Part shown: piece by piece, positions 20,329 to 29,968 of the stretch
Layout of the letters: each line of letters begins with the position of its first letter
How positions within the stretch are numbered: position 1 is the first letter of the stretch
Source of the DNA: Isochrysis galbana
Lineage: Eukaryota > Haptophyta > Isochrysidales > Isochrysidaceae
Assembly: GCA_018136815.1 (NCBI GenBank)
Contig: CM030944.1
Location: 1,878,145 to 1,942,144, forward strand
Length of the DNA stretch: 64,000 nucleotides
Direction: 5' to 3'
Position numbers and translations under genes: made by a program
The notes under the pieces: generated by a model
What the model saw: the letters and a program-made list of their open reading frames with translations, nothing else
Told to the model about the DNA's origin: nothing
Database searches by the model: none

Positions 20329-23300
20329 TCAGCCCCGCTCGCTGGGCGCCACGCGACTGAGCAAATGCTGCTCCATCCGCATGCCCAGTTTAGTCCACGA
20401 GCTGCGCTTGCTCTTGTCCGCGTTGGCGCCCTCGGACAGTGCGCTCGGCTCAAAGGTGTCTCCACCTGGGGATAGCACGCAGGCGAGCGGGATGACAGGC
20501 TGGTCGGCTAATGAGCGCCCTCACTAGGCGGCGATGGCCGCCTTTCGTGCAGCTGGGCACCTCACCTTTAGCGAGCATCTCGGCATATTTGGCGGCTTCT
20601 GAAACCCGCGCAAAGTGATTGTCCTCGCCGAGCAGGTCAAGAAGTCCTGACGCCTTGAGCCGCTGGCGCACCTGCAAGGATCAGCCAAGCACGTCTGGCC
20701 TCACGGGGCACGCTCGTTCGGCCGACGCGCTTGCAGACCGTGGCCGTGCGTGGGGGTCGTGTCGTGTCGTGTGGGGAGGACGTCGGCCGGTGCACGCGCC
20801 TGCGACTTGCAGCTGGACACGATGAGCGTGATCGAGCGCTCCTTGAGCTCTCGCACAAGATCCCGCAGCATGCGCAGCCCCGTCGTGTCGACATTGTTCA
20901 CGCCCGCGAACTCGAGGACTATCACGTGTAGGGCTCGTCTAGTGGTCTCCTGCGCAAACGCTCCGGCGGCGCCCTCCGACACGGCCACGAGGGGCGCTGG
21001 CGCGTGCGACCGCTGTTCGCCCTCGGCAGGGTGCGTGCGGACCGGCCGAGTCGGTGGTGCCGGCACGCACTCGGCATCGTACGCACGCACGTGCCCAAGG
21101 AGCGAGTCGCGGAAGTGGTCCGCATTGGCAAAGTGTATAGACGCGTCCCAGCGGAAGATGAGCGTGTGCGGCGGCGCGCGCGCCTCGGGGTACAGCCGGC
21201 GCGAACGGTAGACGGCCGTGCCCGGCACGCGTCCGAGCACCGCATGGTGCGGCCGCATCGAATTCATCACAATCATCAGCATGGAGCCCCCCACCGACAG
21301 GAGGATGCCCAGCTGGACGCCCAAGGTGAGTGTCGTGGCAAAGGCGACCACCCAGAGAGCCGCGTCGGCCCGGGAGACGCGCGCGATCTGGCGCACGTGC
21401 CCCGGATCGAAGAGCGAGGCCACCGCACAGAAGATGATGGCGGAGAGGGCCGCGTACGGCAGCCACTCGAACGCGGGGGTCAGGAGCGTCACTACTAGCA
21501 GGATGACCGCAGCCTGCCAGAGCCCATGCGCTGGCGTGCACACCTCACCTGCGAGGCTCGCAACTAGCGCCGAGCGCGATAGCGACGCTGAAGCTGGATA
21601 TGCCGAGAAGAAGGAGCCGACAACGTTGCACATGCCCAGAGAGACGAGCTCCTGTGCGGCGGGCACGCGCCGGTGGGGGTGGTGAGAGTTGGGGGGAGAG
21701 CGCCTAGTGGTGGCATCGACATGCGATCGCGTCGCGGCGGCGCACTTGGTTTGTGTCCACGCGGTATCCGAACTTGAGCGCAAAGGGCTTGGCGACGCTG
21801 ATAGTTAGCACGTACGAGAAGACGGCGACGAGCAGAGCGGGGCGTACGAGATTCAGCGCGAGCGACCCGCTCTCGCCAAGCTTGAAGGGCCAGCCGGGCG
21901 CGGGCAGCCCCGGCGGGACACTACCCACAGTGGGCACGCGCGGAACGCCTTCGGACGAAGTCGTCAATGTGAAGACAACCGAAAGGACAACGACGATCAG
22001 CTGTTCGGGGAGCCTAACTGAAGGGCAACAGAGCGTGTTCAGCTTGCGAAACGCCTTGAGCCCCCCAAAAGACGCAAGACCCACGCCGAGGGCCCACGGG
22101 TTGGTTTGACCCGCATGGAGCGCGACATAGTGCAGCGACTGGAAAATTGTGCCCCGTGGCACGTCGAACCCCACGACGTGCTTCAGCTGGGAGAGGGCGA
22201 TGAGGATCGCGGCCGCCGAAGTGAAGCCCGAGAGCACCGGGTCGGAGAGAAGGGAGACGATGAAGTCTGTGCGCGCGAAGGGCCGCGGCCGGAGTGAGAC
22301 GGCGGATGTTGGGGCGCCAGCGGCGCGCATAGGCTATATCCCGATGCACACCTGCCCTAACCACAGCCATGAGGAGGTGGATAGCCCCGACCATCGCAGA
22401 GAGGAGCACGACCGCCTCGCAGTACGCCTCTGTTTGCGTCGGTTCGACGACTTGGGACACCGAGTCGGCCACGAGCATCGATATCAGCGCAAACGGCCCG
22501 AGCGAGACGTGCCTCGCAGATGTGAGTGGCGCAAAGACAACAAGCGGCAGCAAGGAAGAGTAGAGGCCATATGTGGGCGGTAGCTCGGCTAGGAGTGCGT
22601 ATGCGATCGCCTACGAAATTCCCAGGGAGAACGCACGTTCACTCATCGCCAACCGTGCTCAAGCTCCAACGTCATGTGCCGGCCACGAACTACGCTCACC
22701 TGAGGGACCAAGACGACACCCACGGTGATGCCGGTGCGCATGTCGGTCCACAACAGCTTTCGCGCGTAGCACCGCGCCCAGCCGAGGCACGGCAATCTTC
22801 GCTCAACCTGTATGAGCATCCATGGCGCACACACCCGGAAGACGACTTGCTTGTGATGTTGGGGCAGTAGCGGCAGCCCACGTCGTCGACCGCACCAGCG
22901 CAAGAGACGCGCGCATCTGCGGCAGTTGCGCTCATTTGTCGGCTCTGTGGTGTCGACGTCGCTCCATTCGTCGGACTCCTTGTGCTGCACCGCGCTATCC
23001 GTTCCTTCGGGCCGCCGCTCCCGCCGCGATGCCTTCGCCCCTTCCTCGCAGACAGAACGACCCCTGGGGGCAGAAGTGTCACCAACATCTTTGGCCGAGG
23101 CGGACCCGGCCTGTCCCTCAGGTGGGCACGACCCCTGCGCCGCGTTCCTGGTTTCCTGTACCTCCCAGCATCCCGAAGGACCCCTGCAGCCAGAGGTGCT
23201 CCCGAGAGCTCCAGCCAAGGGGACATCCACATCCAGCCACCGCTGCCCGCCGGCGAAGGCGCGTCGCGGCGAGGCAGAAGGGCCCCCGCAACCTTCCTCC

Positions 23301-23689
23301 CCATCGTCCGAAGGCCGCCCACAGCCAGAAGTGCGCCCATAGGTAGAATGGCTCTCGCGAGCCTTGGCCGACGTGGCGTCCGCCCCCGGAGCCTGCTCGC
23401 ATCCGGCGTCGTCATGTGGCGACGTGAGGAAGCCCCCCTCCTCGTAGCCAGAATATCCCTCACAGTGAGAAGGGCCCCCGCGAGCATGCTCCTGCCCGCA
23501 GCCAGAAGATCCCTCACTCTCAGAAGGGCCTTCCACAGGCTGTGGGCGGCTGTGGGCGGCGGTGGGCGGCGGCGTAGGGAAGCCCTCATCGATTGTGGGC
23601 ACCAGCTCGAGCTCGTCCAGCTGCGGCGCACGCGCCACACCGCCTAGCCCCTCCGCCGGCGTGCCACGAGGAGAAGAGAGCGACTCCAT
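20329..23689 (-). CDS. SulP/SLC26-family anion transporter with STAS domain
   Basis: Six exons on the minus strand: 23689-22700, 22610-22352, 22266-21746, 21651-20800, 20671-20566, 20465-20329; total 954 aa in phase. The N-terminal 280 residues are low-complexity with SGCGxPS-like repeats. The transporter core begins at RLPCLGWARCYARKLLWTDM and includes AIAYALLAELPPTYGLYSS, SLGPFALIS, SDPVLSGFTSAAAI and SLGMCNVVGSFFSAYPASASLSRSA. A STAS domain follows (VIVLEFAGVNNVDTTGLRML, then VRQRLKASGLLDLLG). SulP proteins move sulfate, bicarbonate or related anions; the substrate is not readable. Intron 5 (20672-20799) has a GC donor (CAG|GCGCGT); the join restores the conserved K-x-x-V-R of the STAS domain. 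The other four introns are GT-AG. Confidence 0.92.
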
Positions 23690-23696
23690 CGGCCGC

Positions 23697-23697
<1 letters not shown>

Positions 23698-23735
<38 letters not shown>

Positions 23736-23755
23736 CCCCCCCCCCCCCCCTCTCT
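23698..23755. repeat. (CT)n/poly-C tract just upstream of the SulP start
   Basis: About 17 CT units and about 18 C. On the coding strand it is poly-G then (GA)n ending 8 bases before the ATG at 23689. Confidence 0.8.
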
Positions 23756-24062
23756 CCCCTTCCATCAACCCTCTATTCCCTCTCCCTCTTTCTTTCCTTC
23801 TTCTCCTCTTCGTAACTTTCTTTCCTTCTTTCACCCGCCTTCTCTTTCTCCACAGCTCCCAAGAATGTCCGGTGTCTCTTTTCCTTTATATATATCTCCT
23901 GTTTTCTCTTTTCCTGCGCCTACTGTCCAGAAGAGAGAGCGGAAACGAAAGAAGAACTAACTTACCCGCTACGCTACACACTCCGGAGTACCATCAAGCT
24001 GCTTCACTATGTTCTTTTCTAAATTGAATGAAAAAGTAGAGGGCGGGAGGGAGGGAGGGAGG

Positions 24063-24102
<40 letters not shown>

Positions 24103-24695
24103 AGACTGAGCGGAAGGGAGAGTTCTCGTGGAATGGACGGAGAGAGGAGAGAGCCCCACCACACGGAGAGAGAAGGGGCCCGCGGGGAAGAAGAAGAGAG
24201 AGAGAGGGAAGAGAGGGAGAGGAGGAACGGAGAGAGAGAGAGAGCAGAGAGAGAGAGCAGAGAGAGAGAGAGAGCAGAGAGAGAGAGCAGAGAGAGAGAA
24301 AGAGAGGGGGGGGGGCGAGGGGGGGAGAGAGAGAGAGAGAGAGAGAGAGATCTCACCGACGGAGAGAGAGTATGTGCAAGTCCCAAGAATACTGGGAAGA
24401 CGAGCGCGAGGGGGATGACGGGAGGACCCCTCCAAGGGTTGGGACTTTTAAAACGTTTTCTCTGTGTGCAGAGAGAGAGAGAGAGAGAGAGGGGAGGGGG
24501 AAAGAGGGGGAGGGAGGGAGAGGGGGGAAATGTGGTGGGAGACGAGGGGGAGGGAGGGCGGGAGGAGAGAGGGGAGGGAGTCTCGAAGCTTCCCCCCCCC
24601 CCCCCCCCCCCCCCCAACCGCATTCTACGGGTAAAGTACAATGTACTCGGCCGGCGACAAACGACAAACGCCAAGATGCCAAGAAAGATGGAGAT
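23756..24695. repeat. Repetitive intergenic block with GA microsatellites and poly-C
   Basis: GA repeats at 24041-24100, 24210-24350 and 24470-24500, with a poly-C run at 24592-24616. The long open frames here are products of the dinucleotide repeats and are not genes. Confidence 0.8.
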
Positions 24696-24844
24696 GGGAA
24701 ATACGTATTTGCCGTACTTGTACTTGGCCAGAGGCCAAGTACATATGTATTTGACTGTATTTGAAGCGCGTCCTGGGTTGTAGGCCTCGAATGTACTTGA
24801 AATGTATTTGGCCGTAGGCCAATACATATGTATTTAGTATTTGG
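24696..24844. mobile_element. MITE-like repeat, copy 2 (inverted, one end altered)
   Basis: Starts GGGAAATACG at 24696 and runs in the opposite orientation to 4701-4859, sharing the CCTCGAATGTACTTGAAATG and GAAGCGCG blocks. The far end lacks the exact inverted repeat. It is immediately followed by the hairpin of the non-LTR element at 24845, so that element probably inserted into or beside it. Confidence 0.5.
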
Positions 24845-24868
24845 CAAACTATTGTTATAGTTTTAGCG

Positions 24869-26545
24869 ATGGAGCGCGCGCCGACCGCTCCCACCTCCCA
24901 GCCCCCCGCCGTCACGACGCCCCAACGGGGCCGCCCCAAACCGCCGGAGCCCAAGCGCCCACAGGCCGCCGCGCCGCCTGACAACGACGTCGACATGACG
25001 GCACCACCCTCGCCTCCCAAGCTGCCACAGAACCAGGGAACAGGCAGAGTCCTGTTCCCTGGTGACAACCAGACCCAGGGCCCAGGGCAATGCCCTGCCA
25101 CCCAACCCCCCCGCTCCTCCACCAACTCAAGGACTCCCCATGGGAGGTGGCAGCTCTGCTGCCACCCCCATGGCGGCCACTCCTACCATCAGTGCACCCC
25201 TCGGGGGCGGGCACTTATTAACACAACAATCCATTTTGGGGGCCTTTGCGCCCTCAAACCAACAACCAACTCAAGCAGCCAGGACATACGCGCAAGCTGC
25301 GCATGGACACAAAGGGAAGGATCCAGCCCAGCAAGCCCAGCAGCCACAAGCCCAACAACCACAGCAGCCATCGCGCAAGCGGGCGGATCCACAATCGGAT
25401 CCAAAGCCGACTCTCCACAACACCACCCCCTTTGCTTCTCCTCCACCTGATGAGGAAGAGGAGCCCGAAGACACGCCTTTTTTCATCCAGCTAGCTCAGC
25501 TAGCTGATGACAAAAAGGACATCAAGAGCGAGGATGTCGCTACCTTCATGAAATTCCTCCTCTCTAGGCTGGAAGGCCTAGACGCAACTCCAAATGGCAT
25601 GGACAAGGGCCGCAAAGGCAAAGGCCCTTGGATCTTCTACGTCGATGAGGACGCACACGATCAATTCAAGGCCGCATACGGAGACAAAATTCACACAGCA
25701 CTCTCTGGAGTCCCGCACGAATTTGGAATCACCTATGGTGCGTTAACCGACTCGGCCCCTCGTAAGTCGAGCGCTATCCGGTCCTCCCTAAAAGAGGTGG
25801 CGACCTACATTGTTTTTCGCATCTTTGATCCGATCAAGGCGTTTAAGACCAAGACTAGGCATTTGGCTAACTCGCTCGAGCGCGAGGGTTTCCACGTCCT
25901 AAGGGGCAACCAACAGCGAGCCAAAACCTCACTCGAAGGAATCACGAAAGTTGAGTCCGGCAAGCGTCCAATCTGGCACTTTTATGTTTACACGGACACG
26001 TCGGCCTTAGGGCACCGACCGTTTCCCTCGAAACTTTCATGTGACTCTCGATGACGGAGAAAATTTCAACTTGGACTATGCGGTCCGATCATCAGTGGAG
26101 TGTGTGACTCCTGAAGGGGAGTTAGCCATCCATGGAGCCCCCGGAGGCTGCAAAAGATACGACAAGCCGTGGGCTATCTCATTTCTGCGTAAAAACCAAG
26201 TTAGCTTTCGCCAATGCACGTGCGAACAAGATAAGGCGAAAGCAGAGCAACGAAAGCGCCAAAGGGACGCAAGTAACGCCATGGACTACAGGGCCCTCAT
26301 GGGTCATGGGCCTTGGAGCGGCGGCACCATGCCGCCGATTCATGGCGGGCGAATGCAAAAACAACCGCATGAAAGGACGTCAAACCGTCCAATGCTCCTC
26401 CAGCCACGACATCCCCGGATGTTGGGTAAAGGATCCTACCACGGGCAAACAAACTTGTATGGTCAAATGCAATCTCAAACCTAATAAGGCTTATCCAGGG
26501 TACTGCGTGAACGGAGTTAGTTGCCTTTACCGTCATGGTGAATAG
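24869..26545 (+). pseudogene. ORF1 (gag-like) of the non-LTR retrotransposon, frameshifted
   Basis: The frame starts MERAPTAPT (24869), shifts near 25100-25200 to the frame ending at 26054, and shifts again, ending in a frame closing at 26545. The N-terminal third is Pro/Gln-rich. The middle has a folded region (FIQLAQLADDKKDIKSEDVATFM ... GKGPWIFYVDEDAHDQFKAAYG). The C-terminus is Cys/His-rich (CRRFMAGECKNNR, then CNLKPNKAYPGYC and CLYRHGE), like a nucleic-acid-binding zinc finger. An RNA-binding role is inferred from position and the Cys/His cluster. Confidence 0.6.
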
Positions 26546-27010
26546 TAGAGACTTAAAGATTGCGACATACAATTTGAAGGGAGCGAAACATAAATTAGCG
26601 TCAACTCTAGCGCAAGCGAGACTAGGAGGGATCCATGTTCTGTACGCGCAAGAACTACACCATTACAGCGATGGGTGGCACCTAAGGGTGCAAGGTTTGG
26701 CCCGGTCCCTTGGTTGGGACTGGTTTCAATCCCCCGCGTCTAGGGGCGACCCTGGGAGCGGAGTGGCGGTAGCCATTAGAAGAGACAGAAGCGACGTAGT
26801 AGTAGAATCTTGGTCGGTAGTTATCCCGGGAAGGCTGGTAGTGGTAAAGGCAAAAATCGGGCATGAAACAATATCTTTCGCCTCAGTGTATCTAAATGCT
26901 CAACCAAATAAGCGTAAAGCAGACATCAAAGTCCTTCATGAGACATCGGAAATACTTTCTCACACTATTATAGCGGGCGATTTCAATTGCGTGGAAAACA
27001 TACATAGGGC
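26535..27010 (+). pseudogene. AP-endonuclease-type domain of the non-LTR retrotransposon, truncated
   Basis: The frame opens MVNSRDLKIATYNLKGAKHK, with the N of TYN at the family's metal-site position and the catalytic E in YAQELHHYSD. Further on are GSGVAVAIRR, VSFASVYLNAQ-like (SFASVYLNAQPNKRKAD) and the GDFNCV motif. In intact elements this domain nicks target DNA to prime reverse transcription. Here the sequence changes abruptly about 20 codons after GDFN, so SDH-type motifs and the reverse transcriptase are lost. Confidence 0.75.
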
Positions 27011-27162
27011 TGGCATGGCTTACCTAGCCCCGACATCGCGCGCCGCGCCGCGCGCCGCAGCCGCAGCCTGTCTCCTCGGAGCTGAAGAGGGCAAGAGAGA
27101 GGGCCAATTTACTGTGATGAAAGGCCCTGTTTATGTTAAAGAGTCGCATCCGCGCGACAACT

Positions 27163-27212
27163 TGTTCACCGAGTCAACTTGTTCACGGCGACAACTTGTT
27201 CACCGCGAGTGA
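27163..27212. repeat. Short tandem repeat CAACTTGTTCACCG, three copies
   Basis: Three near-identical copies immediately 3' of the truncated retrotransposon. The following stretch to 28002 has further AAACTT-rich sequence and no gene. Confidence 0.7.
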
Positions 27213-28002
27213 ACATGTTCAGCTCTTGTCGTAAACGTTGCTGTCTACTAATAAAGAGGAGATTATATTGGATACTGGTAGAGAGCCCGGCGCCACGGCC
27301 CCAATCTTGCAGCCACTAGTATAGAGGGCCCAAACTTCTGGCAAGTTGGGCGAGCCACCCAAACTTGCAGAACAAGTTGTACAAGTATTGGATTGGGCCT
27401 ATATAATATACAATCTGATCAAGCAATAGTATTGCAATAGGTCGCGGCAAATTAAGCCCATAAGAAATAGCACTAACTACGGACAACTTTAGCACATCTG
27501 GTAGTGAGCGCGCACGCGGAGGACGGCGTTTATAGGCACTACACGCATCACACGCATATAGTAGACCAAAATGGCGTGAACTCAACGCGAAACTATGCAC
27601 AACTTGACACAAAACTTCAGGGCTCGGTGCGAAACTTCCGCGAAACTTTTGCACAAAACTTTGGGCGTTCGGACGCAAAACTCTTACCAGGCCCTAAGCA
27701 AGGCTCGTCTCACTCTTGGAGATGGCCTGCGAGGGCGCGCCGGCAGCTAGCGCGGAATGCGGTTCTTGCGGGGAGCTCATGGAGCTTTCCTCGGGGGTGA
27801 CTACGGGCATGGTGATCGACGCACGACGTACGACGCACGGAGGGCGCGGAAGTGTGGAAGGAGGCTTGTGGGAGGTGGTGGCAGGCGACTGGGGGTGGCT
27901 CAGGCGCGTGCTTGACTTGTATTGACTCGTTGACTCGGGGTATAGACTCAGGAACTCGGGGGGACTCGCTTGGGAACACGGTGGGCCTCGCCGAAGTTGC
28001 TA

Positions 28003-29167
28003 CAAAAAGCTCGAGGGCACAGAGCCACACAAACTAATCCAAACGGGGCGAAAACTAACCACACCTGGACGGACGGCCATGCGTCGGCACCAGGGCAACT
28101 CAGCAACGCGCAGACATGCGACAGAGGGGAGGCCGACACAACGAGGGCTGATCTCGTTGGGGAGATATGACCGATAGACGAGAGAAGACAAAAGACGGTC
28201 ATGGAACATTTGATGACATCAAGAGAAGGTAAGAGAAGAGGGCCGGAGGCGACGGACGGCACGCCGAGGGAAAGAACCTGCCGCGGGGGGGGGGGGGGGG
28301 GCAGGGACCGAGGGCACGGCGGGGCAGCGTGGGAGGGCGCGAGGCCAATCTCGGAGCGAGATCGCGTCCTTTCCCTCGCGGAGCGCGGAGAGACCCCCCA
28401 CGAGATATCTTGGGACTACCGGAGAATGTTTTGGACGAATCTTCCTGCCGTCGGCCGAGGAGAGGCGGACGGAGAGAGAGAGAGAGAGAGAGTCTCGCAG
28501 AGCGACTGCAGAACGAGAAGTCGAAGTCATGCCGGTTTATTACCTTAAACGAGCCAACAATTATAGTAACAGCAAAACAAAAACAAAATTCGAATCGCAA
28601 AGTTCGAGACCAAAATCTGCAAACCTGGACTTGAGACCATGGGGAATCCGAATCTGTGTGCCTTGTGCGTCAGTGGCAACACGGGGAACTGTTCAATTGT
28701 AATTGTGAGCGCGCACCTTACACGAATATTCATGCCTACAGCCTTCAGATGGGCAGGAATACAACATACGAGCGAGGAGGTAGACTTACGGTCGGAGGAT
28801 TGCAACGCGTGGCGTTGGCGAGTAGGGACGAGGCTAGCTAGCGAGCTAGTGGAAGAGAGAGAATGAGAATGAGAGCTTCTTAGGTCCGAGGTAGACACGG
28901 AAGACTACAGCACATGGACACGAAAAGTCTGAGGTCACAGAACCACACAAACTAAACCAAACGGAGCGAAAACTAACCACTCCTGGACGGACGGCCAGGC
29001 ATCGGCACCAGGGCAATTCAGCAACGCGCAGACATGCGACAGAGGGGTCGGCACAACGAGGGCAGACCTCGCTGCTGGGGAGCTACGACGCTACGACCGA
29101 TGGACGAGAGAAGACGGAAGACAGTCATGGAACATTTGATGACATCGAGAGAAAGTAAGAGAAGAGG
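28003..29167. mobile_element. Direct repeats of ~240 bp flanking repeat D (TRIM-like or nested duplication)
   Basis: The arms 28003-28241 and 28921-29167 are about 90% alike in the same orientation (shared ACCACACAAACTAA, GCGAAAACTAACCAC, TCATGGAACATTTGATGACATC) and both end GTAAGAGAAGAGG. The 680-bp interior is mostly repeat D (28238-28769). This could be a terminal-repeat retrotransposon in miniature, or a duplication into which D inserted. The arms do not start TG or end CA, and no primer-binding site was recognised. Confidence 0.55.
28238..28769. repeat. Dispersed repeat D, copy 2
   Basis: Close match to 5092-5602. It begins exactly where the left direct repeat ends. Confidence 0.8.
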
Positions 29168-29968
29168 CGGTATACCATTCGACGAAACCTTGAGGCTTAA
29201 AATAACCCACAGGTTAGAAGTAAAAGCCTATCTTCGTATGAAGTACGACAACATGCGGCATGGGGATCGGGGCGGGGCGGGGGGCAAGGGCGTCGGGCGT
29301 GGGGGCGTGAGGGAGGGGGGGGGGGGGGGCGGGGGGGCGGGGGACGCCCGTGCCCCCCAAATTTCGATCAAATTTTTTTTATTTTGAGCCCAACCCCAAA
29401 TTTTACAAAAAAATTCTCGAAAGTCTGGCGTTTGCCAAGTTTCAAGTTTCACATGTAGGGAGAGGAGGGCCCGGCGGCCCAGCGCGCTAGCGCGCTAGCC
29501 AAAAACAAAACTCATAGACGACAAATTTTGGGGATATTTGGGCAGGAGGACAGCTGGGGCAGGCGGCATCGCTCCGCGCGCGCGCGCGCGGGGGGGGGGG
29601 GGGGGGGGGGGGCACGTTAGGCTCTTTCTTGGGGGCCCAAGAAGAAAGAACACGTTGCGCCACTTTTCGCCCACGGCATCTCACTTCTCTCTTACACGCA
29701 CCTCATCCTGTACACGCTGCTTCTAAGCGCGCTTCAAGCCGGCAGCAAGGAGTTCAAAGTAACTGTAACTGTTACACCCCTTGGTGGGCGGATCTGGGGG
29801 GGCGGGGAGGGGCGGGGGGGGGGGGGGGGGGGGGGGGAGTTCCTCTCGGCTTCTTCGCGAGATGGAAAGGAGAGGGGGGGGCAGAAGAAGAAGAGAAGGC
29901 GGTGGGAGAGAGAGAGACTCGGTGCACTGTCGGGGGAGGGAGAGGCCCCTCTCTCTCCCTCACCGGCA
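29168..29968. other. Upstream flank of the Hint gene with poly-G runs
   Basis: Poly-G at 29313-29328, 29590-29612 and 29815-29838, an alternating CG run (29576-29590), and GA-rich sequence up to the ATG at 29969. No gene recognised. Confidence 0.6.

Larger units (their letters stand above)
24845..27050 (+). mobile_element. Non-LTR retrotransposon copy: 5' hairpin, ORF1, APE endonuclease; no reverse transcriptase
   Basis: Begins with a hairpin (AAACTAT, loop TGTT, ATAGTTT; 24846-24863), five bases, then ATG at 24869. A gag-like ORF1 and an endonuclease follow in the expected order. The endonuclease stops after GDFNCV and unrelated sequence follows from about 27010-27050, so the 3' half, including the reverse transcriptase, is missing. 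Several frame changes show that the copy is dead. Fragments of relatives with the same 5' architecture are at 5730-6143, 44568-44942 and 53749-54114. Confidence 0.75.

Noticed and set aside
24009-24847. Several 150-280-aa frames on both strands at 24.0-24.8 kb
   Set aside because: Dinucleotide-repeat artefacts (Arg-Glu or Ser-Leu repeats) with no folded segment.
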